This document shows, piece after piece, positions 16,342-22,811 of a DNA stretch of 23,448 nucleotides (the stretch's first letter is position 1; each line of letters starts with the position of its first letter). Both the position numbers and the translations under genes were made by a program. The stretch spans positions 1-23,448 of the forward strand of contig CANRDG010000012.1 in the NCBI GenBank assembly GCA_947629275.1, written 5' to 3'. The notes below the pieces were generated by a model. The model searched no databases and was not told where the DNA came from. It worked only from the letters and a program-made list of their open reading frames with translations. Origin of the DNA: an uncultured Clostridia bacterium (GTDB lineage Bacteria; Bacillota; Clostridia; Oscillospirales; Ruminococcaceae).

Positions 16342-17859
16342 CTACTTTCCATTCAGTTCTGCTATAATCTCTGCAATAATCTCATCAACTAAAAACTTGG
16401 ATAATTTCTTTGAAAGAATATCGCTTACCGTTTTCAGTACATTTTTACTCTTCTTGTCGATTCCGGAGCTAATCTTGTTTATCTTGTAGTTATTACTGGA
16501 AGCCACCTGTTTAACTGTTTCCTCTAGTTTCTGACACAGTTCTTCCTTCTTTGGCGTGTGTTCGTCTTTAACTTTGGTTTTTTTAAGTTTTTCAACCGCA
16601 GTTTCCAATTCTTCTACAAGTTTGTCTTTATCTACAGACGAATTGAACCCCTCCGAGGTAATTGCATTTGCCTCTGAAATCTTTTTATCCATCTCTTTAA
16701 GCACTTTCATTGATGGATCATTTCGAGTCTGCGAAGCCTCTCGTATTGCCCTAGCAATATCAACTGCAACACCTGTACTTAATGTATCTATAAGTTGATA
16801 ATATGCTTCATTTTGTTCAAAGTCGTCTCTTCTTGCGTTTGGTACAAGTTTATCAGTTACAATAAAAATCTCACCTTGAGTCCATCCGTTAAATCGAGAC
16901 TCTTTAAATATCCCATTTAAGGTTTTACAATCACCAATTAAAATGTTTCCCTTCCTAACTCGAAATCCGGATATTTCTCGGTCTGACAAGAAACCATACC
17001 AGCCACAATTACCATACCAACCTAATGCATAAAGTTCCCCATCTATTGTGACATCAAAATATGCCATACTTGAAATCTCATCTACAGTCTTTTTATTTCG
17101 ATCCACCCTGAATCTACTTTTGTTTGGCTTATATACCGGTTCAAGATCCGATTCCTCTTCGCCGACAAAAATAGGGAATTCCTCAAGATCATAGCCATGA
17201 TCCTTTAAAAACTCTTTCAATTGGGAGATATAGATAAAATGCCGCGTTTGATACGGGAGCGGTGCCACTTGCGATATATAACTTTTTGCAGCATCTATAT
17301 TCAATAAATCAGAGGATCCACTCACATTCTCCATTTCGACAATAAAATAATGCTTCTCAGTTTTCTCTGGTTGTACTTCTATTGTCGTTATTTTTCCCAG
17401 AACATCAGAGAGTGACAAATCCTCATATTGGCCCGGAACAAGCAGTTTCTTAAGTGTTTTGCAATCAAAAGTAACGATTGTTTTACAATTTTCTCCCTCA
17501 TAAGAAGTGGTGAAAATCAATGTATCGCAATAACTCATGCCTCCCAATCTACCGATACCCCTAAATCCTCGATTGTTGGCATTACGTTTTTTTGAGTTTC
17601 CTACATTCATTAATGTAGCTTGAGTCTCGCTACTCTTTATGCCTGTCCCATTATCACGGATAGATATACGAGAGTTTTCTTCGCTCACAATAATATCAAT
17701 GCGCATACTGGATTGTTCAATAATTCCTTGTCGAACGGCATTCTCCAACGAATCCACACTATTCTGAATATATTCTCTATATACAATTTTCGGGTCTGAA
17801 TACATCCCCGTCGTCAAAGATTCTAAAGTATATTTACCCACCTGAACTTCAGCTTCCAT
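16342..17859 (-). CDS. GHKL/Hsp90-like ATPase, first copy
   Basis: A 505-residue protein and the first gene of the eight-gene operon. ATPase motifs: N-box REYIQNSVD (E29, N33), G1 box DNGTGI (69-74), G2 box GFRGIGRLGG (98-107), all intact. The middle region has FRVRKGNILIGD and ESRFNGWTQGEIF and VPNARRDDFE, all closely matched in the second copy at the other end of the operon. The C-terminus is Lys/Glu-rich and helical. It is smaller than bacterial HtpG and lacks an obvious C-terminal dimerisation domain of that family. AGGAGG precedes the ATG. A 98-base gap separates it from the XRE gene; this is the only long gap upstream within the cargo, so a promoter may lie there. A chaperone-like or conformational-switch role is inferred from the family. 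Confidence 0.88.
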   Translation of the reverse strand: MEAEVQVGKYTLESLTTGMYSDPKIVYREYIQNSVDSLENAVRQGIIEQSSMRIDIIVSEENSRISIRDNGTGIKSSETQATLMNVGNSKKRNANNRGFRGIGRLGGMSYCDTLIFTTSYEGENCKTIVTFDCKTLKKLLVPGQYEDLSLSDVLGKITTIEVQPEKTEKHYFIVEMENVSGSSDLLNIDAAKSYISQVAPLPYQTRHFIYISQLKEFLKDHGYDLEEFPIFVGEEESDLEPVYKPNKSRFRVDRNKKTVDEISSMAYFDVTIDGELYALGWYGNCGWYGFLSDREISGFRVRKGNILIGDCKTLNGIFKESRFNGWTQGEIFIVTDKLVPNARRDDFEQNEAYYQLIDTLSTGVAVDIARAIREASQTRNDPSMKVLKEMDKKISEANAITSEGFNSSVDKDKLVEELETAVEKLKKTKVKDEHTPKKEELCQKLEETVKQVASSNNYKINKISSGIDKKSKNVLKTVSDILSKKLSKFLVDEIIAEIIAELNGK

Positions 17860-17924
17860 TCGTTCCTCCTAACTTGAAATAACGGTCATATAGAGGTATT
17901 TATCGAATCATTATTCCCTCATTA

Positions 17925-17936
17925 ATCCGTTCGGAT
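17925..17936. promoter_or_regulatory. 12-bp palindrome, candidate operator before the cargo operon
   Basis: ATCCGTTCGGAT is a perfect 12-bp palindrome in the 98-base gap between the XRE gene and the first gene of the eight-gene operon, about 65 bases before its start codon. Its size and place suit an XRE-type repressor site, and an XRE gene lies next to it. I see no convincing -35/-10 pair here, and no terminator, so read-through from the ABC-3C operon is also possible. Confidence 0.4.
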
Positions 17937-17957
17937 ACCTGTTAATTTTCAGCAAAC

Positions 17958-18209
17958 TCACCTGTGGATCTTTTCCAGCGATTCATTTGGAACACGCTCC
18001 ATAATGTCTTCCACATTACAATCCAGTGCCTCACAAATACGCAGCAGCACATCTGTAGTGACATTTTCGCCTCTTCCCATTTTTGCAATGGACGCAGCGC
18101 TGACATCACTTCTCTTCTGCAGTTCCTGTTTCTGGATCCCCCGATCAATCAACAGCTTCCATAAACGGTTATAGTTAAAATGCGTCCTTGTTTCTTTCTT
18201 ATTCGCCAT
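17958..18209 (-). CDS. XRE-family HTH transcriptional regulator
   Basis: An 83-residue protein made almost entirely of a Cro/C1-type helix-turn-helix domain (KLLIDRGIQKQELQKRSDVS, then AASIAKMGRGENVTTDVLLR and ICEALDCNVEDIME). Proteins of this size and pattern bind operator DNA as dimers. The start overlaps the end of the ABC ATPase gene by 11 bases, with GGAG about ten bases upstream, so it is the last gene of the ABC-3C operon. It is also the gene just before the eight-gene operon, and could control either or both. Candidate targets are the palindrome at 17925-17936 and the repeats at 21478-21555. Which it binds is not visible. Confidence 0.88.
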   Translation of the reverse strand: MANKKETRTHFNYNRLWKLLIDRGIQKQELQKRSDVSAASIAKMGRGENVTTDVLLRICEALDCNVEDIMERVPNESLEKIHR

Positions 18210-19881
18210 CTTCTTTTATCTCCGTTTCTTTATTCCATGCGCGACCAAATAATTCGTTTCCTCCAGGTGACAATTCCAGAACACAATTCGTATTCATCGT
18301 ATCCTTTGTTTTTGTATCATATGTATCAAGCCTATCAAATGCTATAAATACCTGTTTTCCACCATTCTTCTGAGCATCATACGCCTTGATGATCTCCGCC
18401 ATAACTTTCTTCTCAATATGCAGCAGCATTTGCATATCATGAATGATAAAAGGCAGCGGCGACAGCTCCATATTTGCAAGGTCAAAGGTGATTACACCTC
18501 TGTACTGGGCTCCGGTACCCCCGTCATTAGGCGTATTGAAAGTGTACTTATTCAGTTTCTCCATTCTGAGAACCGGTGGCATATGCTGTTCGTCCTTAAG
18601 CAGCTGCACACTGATCTCCCTCATTTTCTGATTGAGCATGGTCTCAATGGCAAAGAGCTGATCACGGATAACCCGGTCTCTTGTTTCTGCGTACTCAGCC
18701 ACAAGGTCATTGAGCTCATTCATCCGATCATAATTCCTATTTGCATCTATAAGATTGTTCAACTCTGTCGTGATCTTTGCATACTCCTTAAGGATCGCTT
18801 CCGATACATTGGGAATCTTTTTAATCTCTTCGACTTCTTCAAGAATCCGTGCAATCTCATTTCCCAGCATCACATAGGCCGTAGCCAGATCCTTCTCCGT
18901 TTCTTTAAACTCATCGCCTAGAACCTTTGCCAGCTGCTGATGAAAACTCTCAATGCTTTCTATTCTCTGAAAGTCAACGCCTGGGAAAAACTTTTCAAGA
19001 TCACTGTATGTTTTCTTGAAACTCTTCTTTCCTTCCGTCATCTCTCTTCGAATGGCATTGAGCTGTGTCTGTACACGCGCCCTTTCCCTTCTGTATTTGA
19101 GCAGCTGATTATCCAATTCTGACAGATGCCGTGCTTGGAAGCTATCCAGATCCAGCAATCCCTTATTGCTTTGTTCCGCTAATTCCTGCTCTTGTGTTCT
19201 CAGTGTAGCAATACGCTTTTCATTATCCTCGTACTCCGGCTTATTCTTTGCAGCTCGGATATGCTTATAATCTGATGACTTCTTAAATGCATCTCTTTCG
19301 TCTTCAGCGGCTTTCGCCTGCTTAATCTGTGCTTCTACGGAAGCGTATTTCCCATACAGCTGCATATACCTTTTGATGGCATATTCAGCTTTTTCATCCT
19401 TTGCCGCCCTAAGAGGACGCTCTTCATCCAGAGTATCCCTCTTCCATACCCTGATAAACCGGGATACCACGCCTCTCCATGTCAGATCTTCTTCCACCTG
19501 TGTTCCATATTTCTCAGCAAGAAAAGCACAGTATTGATCAAGCGTTAGCTGACTACCTTCCGGTAACGGCTCATAATTCTCATTGCAGCGGAACACATGC
19601 TTGTAATCAACATTGCTCCGTGAGAAATGATAAAGCTGACCATCAAATTCAAATGTAAATTTGATAATATGCTCCCCGACATTTTCCTGAACATCCAGAC
19701 ATTTATTCACGTAGTCCTTGCCACCAAACACAAAGTCCAGAATCATGAGGAATGTAGACTTTCCTACAGAGTTGGATCCATTGTCATCACCGATAACCGT
19801 GTTTAATCCGGCATGGAACCGAATTGGCTTTCTGACCTCACCATGCTTTATAAACTTGTCGCATTGTATCTCAACCAACAT
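18199..19881 (-). CDS. ABC-3C system ABC-type ATPase (DUF2326-like)
   Basis: A 560-residue SMC/Rad50-like ATPase. The Walker A region is GSNSVGKSTFL (about residues 35-45). A long coiled coil follows from about 160 to 400. The C-terminus carries LPFIIHDMQML, typical of DUF2326-type ATPases, and KQVFIAFDRLDTYD near the end. In ABC three-component systems this ATPase is thought to sense invasive DNA or complexes and switch on a partner effector. The start ATG 19881 overlaps the middle-component stop by 11 bases and has GGAGGTGA upstream. It is encoded after the middle component and before the XRE gene. Family assignment is firm at the ATPase level; the DUF number is from memory of the motif pattern. 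Confidence 0.87.
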   Translation of the reverse strand: MLVEIQCDKFIKHGEVRKPIRFHAGLNTVIGDDNGSNSVGKSTFLMILDFVFGGKDYVNKCLDVQENVGEHIIKFTFEFDGQLYHFSRSNVDYKHVFRCNENYEPLPEGSQLTLDQYCAFLAEKYGTQVEEDLTWRGVVSRFIRVWKRDTLDEERPLRAAKDEKAEYAIKRYMQLYGKYASVEAQIKQAKAAEDERDAFKKSSDYKHIRAAKNKPEYEDNEKRIATLRTQEQELAEQSNKGLLDLDSFQARHLSELDNQLLKYRRERARVQTQLNAIRREMTEGKKSFKKTYSDLEKFFPGVDFQRIESIESFHQQLAKVLGDEFKETEKDLATAYVMLGNEIARILEEVEEIKKIPNVSEAILKEYAKITTELNNLIDANRNYDRMNELNDLVAEYAETRDRVIRDQLFAIETMLNQKMREISVQLLKDEQHMPPVLRMEKLNKYTFNTPNDGGTGAQYRGVITFDLANMELSPLPFIIHDMQMLLHIEKKVMAEIIKAYDAQKNGGKQVFIAFDRLDTYDTKTKDTMNTNCVLELSPGGNELFGRAWNKETEIKEDGE

Positions 19882-20092
19882 AATGGATCACCTCCCCGTT
19901 CAGCTCGACTTTCTTCAATGCATAGAGGCAATCCATGATATCCATGAATTCCCTTATGTCCGTCATCTGGCGCTTTACACTCTTATAAAGCTCTGATGGA
20001 GACATGTCCTTCTTCTCCAACTTACTAAGCACCACCGGAAACTTTGCGATAATGCTTTCTTTGTATGGAGTCACTTTACTTGGAAACTTCAT
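19871..20092 (-). CDS. ABC-3C middle component 6
   Basis: A 73-residue protein starting MKFPSKVTPYKESIIAKFP and ending in LNGEVIHYVG. This agrees with my memory of middle component 6 of ABC three-component systems (about 75-80 residues, start K-x-P-S-K-x-T/S-x-Y-K-E-S, end in HYV). The start is ATG 20092, not the upstream ATG at 20212, because GAGGTG lies just before it, the N-terminus then matches the family, and the overlap with the previous gene is only 17 bases. The middle component is thought to bridge the ATPase and the effector/CTD protein. It overlaps both neighbours, as expected for tightly coupled subunits. Confidence 0.85.
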   Translation of the reverse strand: MKFPSKVTPYKESIIAKFPVVLSKLEKKDMSPSELYKSVKRQMTDIREFMDIMDCLYALKKVELNGEVIHYVG

Positions 20093-21284
20093 CTTTATGA
20101 AACACCTCGCAATTCTGAATAAAGAACGCAACAACAGCATTGCACGCCGGTCTGCTGTCCGTTCCCAGATTCGTTTTATTCCTGATCCAATCTGAAAGAT
20201 AGTCAATAACATCCGACTGGGACATCCCGCTCTTCTCCAACTTCTGAGAACTCATCTTGACTTCTGATGCAATCAGGTCAAAATCCGTCTCTGACTCTGA
20301 GAAGATGGATTCAATATATCTGTAATACTGAAGTACCTTTATCTGTGTCTCGGTCTTCAGCATATAATTCTTTGCTTCAAATTTCTCATCGATATGCAAT
20401 GCCTCATATTCCAGCGGCACTAACTGTACGGAATCATCAACATTAGCAAGCGCATCCAGTACGATCCGGATATCCTCTTCCAGATCGACTGCATTCACAG
20501 ACTCCTTCGCCTTATAGTTTCTTGCCAAAACTCTCTTTAAATCATAAATTCTTTGGTACTCTTCCGCAGTCGGTTCTGACAAATAGTCTTCTGCACAATG
20601 ATCACAAAGAGCAATCAGATTATCCGTCTGTTCCAAATCCTTTGGCTTCGGATACACAGCGGAAAGTTCCGTAGTTTTATCTTTTGAAAGTCCTTCGGGG
20701 AATATGTGTGTAATCACATATCTCTTGATGGGCTTATTTTTAACCGTATCAACAAGCTTCTTATGACAAATCGGGCACTCATAATTAGCTTCCGCAATCA
20801 ATGGTGCATCTTCAAATCCGACAAAATCATCTCCCGGTTTATTAGGTCGATTTACAACATACAGAAATACCTCTCCAAGGAACCTGCCTTCTTGCCCCTT
20901 ATCGTAAAAATCCAATAGTTCATCCCGCTTCTTATCGCCGATTTCCTTGTCTTCTTTTATGACCTTCACCAGTTGATTCAGCACATCATCCTTGCGGAAG
21001 GGGTTCATATCCTTCAGCACCTTATTCTCATAATATTCACGTGCTGCCTGCGCCAGTTCCGGAACCAACGATGCCTGCTTTATCCCGTCCGAAACAGGCC
21101 TCTGTCTGCTTACCAGAAGACTGATCTTTTTATCGCTCAGATCTTCCCGGTATATATCAAACCTTTCATCATCCGGTTGATTCAGCGCCTCTAGAAGGAA
21201 TGTCCCTGCGGCAAATTGCGTGTCATGTTCTTTCAACCCAATCTGCATGACTTGGATAAAGGTTGAAATATTCAATTCTCTCAT
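20076..21284 (-). CDS. ABC-3C effector/CTD protein with HNH-like domain
   Basis: A 402-residue protein, first gene of the ABC-3C operon. Residues 168-233 look like a zinc-bound HNH domain: C170-x2-C173, H193 in VITHIFPEG, N222 in NLIALC, C227 and C230. Such domains usually cut DNA, though the final His position is not standard. The C-terminus (about 335-395) ends ACNAVVAFFIQNCEVF (C381 onward), the hallmark of the ABC-3C C-terminal domain that couples effectors to the middle component and ATPase. The N-terminal 160 residues are not recognised. ATG 21284 is chosen because AGGAGG lies six bases upstream; a tandem ATG at 21287 is too close and the upstream start at 21347 would take in the ribosome site. 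Confidence 0.85.
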   Translation of the reverse strand: MRELNISTFIQVMQIGLKEHDTQFAAGTFLLEALNQPDDERFDIYREDLSDKKISLLVSRQRPVSDGIKQASLVPELAQAAREYYENKVLKDMNPFRKDDVLNQLVKVIKEDKEIGDKKRDELLDFYDKGQEGRFLGEVFLYVVNRPNKPGDDFVGFEDAPLIAEANYECPICHKKLVDTVKNKPIKRYVITHIFPEGLSKDKTTELSAVYPKPKDLEQTDNLIALCDHCAEDYLSEPTAEEYQRIYDLKRVLARNYKAKESVNAVDLEEDIRIVLDALANVDDSVQLVPLEYEALHIDEKFEAKNYMLKTETQIKVLQYYRYIESIFSESETDFDLIASEVKMSSQKLEKSGMSQSDVIDYLSDWIRNKTNLGTDSRPACNAVVAFFIQNCEVFHKDEVSK

Positions 21285-21461
21285 CATTATCCTCCTTCCT
21301 ATCATGCAGAGAAAAAGAGCGGGAAAACAGCGGCAAAACGGTGGCAAATACTTTTCAGGGCATATTTTCTAAAATGATCATGTGCTTTAAGGGAGCATAA
21401 CCATCCGAAATACTGCAGATTTCAACAGGTCACTCCCTGAAGGGTATAAAAAGCCTTATAT

Positions 21462-21470
21462 AGTATAGCA
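21462..21470 (-). promoter_or_regulatory. Extended -10 promoter of the ABC-3C operon
   Basis: On the minus strand TGCTATACT is an extended -10 element (TGn plus TATACT), about 180 bases before the ABC-3C start. There is no good TTGACA at the right distance; the motif TTTTTAAGC lies across the -35 region instead. This implies a long 5' leader of roughly 165 bases. The leader (21285-21455) contains no gene I can support. Confidence 0.5.
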
Positions 21471-21477
21471 CAGCATA

Positions 21478-21555
21478 GCTTAAAAATCTATCTCTTTTCC
21501 AATTTTTTTAAGCAAGCGCATAAAGTTTTGAGAAAGACGATACTTTTTTAAGCAA
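21478..21555. repeat. Three copies of TTTTTAAGC between the divergent units
   Basis: TTTTTTAAGCAA occurs at 21504-21515 and again at 21544-21555, exactly 40 bases apart in the same orientation. The shorter TTTTTAAGC is present once more in the opposite orientation at 21478-21486, across the -35 region of the ABC-3C promoter. Three copies within 78 bases of a control region suggest binding sites for one regulator. Confidence 0.5.
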
Positions 21556-21556
21556 T

Positions 21557-21639
21557 ATTTCCGGGGGATCGCCTCCCTTAGCTAAGGAGGACCTCATCGG
21601 CTCCGGAAATACAACAAGTAACGGACCAGCCTCATGAGG
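21557..21639 (+). promoter_or_regulatory. Structured leader upstream of the sigma-like gene
   Basis: An outer stem pairs ATTTCCGGGG (21557-21566) with CTCCGGAAAT (21601-21610) over ten positions with one G-T pair. Inside it CCTTAGCTAAGG (21576-21587) is a perfect palindrome, and CCTCC (21572-21576) can pair with GGAGG (21586-21590). A further palindrome CCTCATGAGG lies at 21630-21639. The nesting suggests a folded RNA leader or a protein-binding site. I do not recognise a known riboswitch class. Confidence 0.4.
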
Positions 21640-21674
21640 TAGCTGACCATTCAGACAAACAGGAGGAAACTCTT

Positions 21675-21842
21675 ATGAATGGCCAAATGAGACTACAACT
21701 TAACAGATGCCATGCGGATTTCCTCCGCGCCAATCCAAGGAGGAAATCAACATGGCAAGAAAAGCAGATTACAGTAACACACAGAAGTACAGCAATCGTA
21801 AATCCTTTGACGGAAATCCCGTCCCGGAAGGCAAAGTCTTAG
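21675..21842 (+). CDS. Possible leader peptide ORF
   Basis: A 55-codon frame starting MNGQMRLQLNRCHADFLRA, with AGGAGG at 21661-21666 eight bases before the ATG. It overlaps the start of the sigma-like gene by 91 bases in another frame, so its second half is unlikely to be conserved as protein. Its translation would carry ribosomes through the hairpin that covers the next ribosome site. It is best viewed as a regulatory leader; no homology is recognised. Confidence 0.4.
   Translation: MNGQMRLQLNRCHADFLRANPRRKSTWQEKQITVTHRSTAIVNPLTEIPSRKAKS
21717..21748 (+). promoter_or_regulatory. Hairpin sequestering the sigma-like gene ribosome site
   Basis: GATTTCCTCC (21717-21726) and GGAGGAAATC (21739-21748) are perfect ten-base complements with a 12-base loop. 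The second arm contains the ribosome binding site of the gene starting at 21752. The core of the first arm can instead pair with GGAGGAAA at 21662-21669, the ribosome site of the leader frame. A competing small stem GCGGA/TCCGC (21715-21729) also exists. Confidence 0.6.
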
Positions 21843-22471
21843 TCCCCTTCCTCAAAGAAAAGTTCGGATTGCAGAAAGGCGACTACATCCAGGACAACTT
21901 CACCACCATGCATCTCGGAGAGTTTTCCTTTGAGATCGGATTTGTGGCCATCAGCGAAGACCATTATGCTTCCTACATGAAGGACTTTTGGGATGAGCTG
22001 AACAAAGACATGGAGATGCGTCACGAGGGGCGTTGCATAATCGGAAAGAAGCCTGATGGTTCAGATAAACTTTGCCCTTACACCAGACGCTGTAAGGGTT
22101 GCCCGAACAAGGGACTTCTGGAACGCTACAATCCGAAGCGCGTGGAGATTCTTTCTCTCGATTACGAATATGACGGTGAAACCTTTGACATCGAAGATAC
22201 CACGCAGCCGTCCGTTGAGGATCAGGTTCTGGACAAGCTCTGCCCTGAACCTACCGAAGAGGAACTGAAGATCAAGCTTCTGGCTCACTTCGACAAGGAG
22301 AATCCCCGCTACGCCAAAATCATCCGTCTGAGCCTGCAGGGAATGTCCATTGATGACATCTGCATCGAGATCAATCTGAAGTCCAGCCGTGGACGCCAGG
22401 AAATCAACAATGCCCATGATGCCGTCTGCGAATACCTGAGACTTCGCCACTGTAAGAAAAATCGCAAATAA
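21752..22471 (+). CDS. Sigma-factor-like / HTH protein of the mobile element
   Basis: A 239-residue soluble protein. The middle holds a Cys cluster (C95, C108, C114, C117; the last three in LCPYTRRCKGCPN) suited to zinc. The C-terminal part (about 165-230) reads as a sigma-70 region 4-like helix-turn-helix (RYAKIIRLSLQGMSIDDICI and the following helix). Proteins of this kind are common in Clostridia ICEs and phages, probably as regulators. ATG 21752 is chosen because AAGGAGG lies at 21737-21743; the upstream in-frame ATG at 21707 is not preceded by such a site. The ribosome site is buried in a perfect hairpin. It is followed by a convergent terminator. Sigma activity itself is not established. 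Confidence 0.65.
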   Translation: MARKADYSNTQKYSNRKSFDGNPVPEGKVLVPFLKEKFGLQKGDYIQDNFTTMHLGEFSFEIGFVAISEDHYASYMKDFWDELNKDMEMRHEGRCIIGKKPDGSDKLCPYTRRCKGCPNKGLLERYNPKRVEILSLDYEYDGETFDIEDTTQPSVEDQVLDKLCPEPTEEELKIKLLAHFDKENPRYAKIIRLSLQGMSIDDICIEINLKSSRGRQEINNAHDAVCEYLRLRHCKKNRK

Positions 22472-22484
22472 GAAAAACAGAGAA

Positions 22485-22525
22485 AGAGCGGTAACATCCA
22501 TCATCGGGTGCTACCGCTCTGTTTT
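22485..22525. terminator. Bidirectional terminator
   Basis: AGAGCGGTA (22485-22493) pairs with TACCGCTCT (22512-22520); after one A-C mismatch the stem goes on for five more pairs to a six-base loop at 22500-22505. GTTTT follows on the plus strand and TGTTTTTC on the minus strand. It lies between two convergent genes and can serve both. Confidence 0.75.
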
Positions 22526-22809
22526 CAATGCTTATAGACTGGCTTTCTGCCGTTTAATTGAAATTCATCATGGGACTTGATATCCCTGATCGCCTTCCGA
22601 AGTGTTCCGCACCGGGAATGGCTGTGATATGGGTGACTGATTTTATGCTTATGATAGACCAGACAAAGACTCCGATCCTTCAGCTCAACATTATGGATGT
22701 ACCAAACATGCCGGGTGTTGTTGCTGATCAGTGTTACATCAAAAGCGTCCGCCACAATCACCGTAAAATACTTCCTGTCAATTGCCTGAAGTTCTTCTGT
22801 GGTAAACAT
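22525..22809 (-). CDS. Small conserved-looking protein, function unknown
   Basis: A 94-residue soluble protein starting MFTTEELQAIDRKYFTVIVA. The middle is rich in His, Tyr and Ser (VYHKHKISHPYHSHSRC), which might bind metal, but there is no motif I can name. ATG 22809 is preferred over GTG 22818 because AGGTGGT lies just upstream, and it begins two bases after the SymE-like stop, indicating translational coupling. The stop overlaps the T-run of the terminator. It could be a partner of the SymE-like protein; nothing in the sequence proves it. Confidence 0.6.
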   Translation of the reverse strand: MFTTEELQAIDRKYFTVIVADAFDVTLISNNTRHVWYIHNVELKDRSLCLVYHKHKISHPYHSHSRCGTLRKAIRDIKSHDEFQLNGRKPVYKH

Positions 22810-22811
22810 GA

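Noticed and set aside
2796..17859. Classical DISARM
   Set aside because: DrmA-like and DrmB-like genes are present, but I find no DNA methyltransferase and no phospholipase-D (DrmC) gene in the operon.
18418..18921. 167-codon open frame on the plus strand
   Set aside because: It lies fully antisense to the coiled-coil part of the ABC ATPase gene, has no ribosome site, and its translation is low in complexity of known motifs. It is a shadow of the real frame.
17958..21284. Restriction-modification or Gabija/Septu-type system
   Set aside because: The HNH-like protein and the ABC-type ATPase could suggest these, but the AFFIQNCEVF C-terminus and the small middle component fit ABC-3C better.
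22061..22504. 147-codon open frame on the minus strand
   Set aside because: It is antisense to the sigma-like gene, and its first codons fall in the terminator hairpin.
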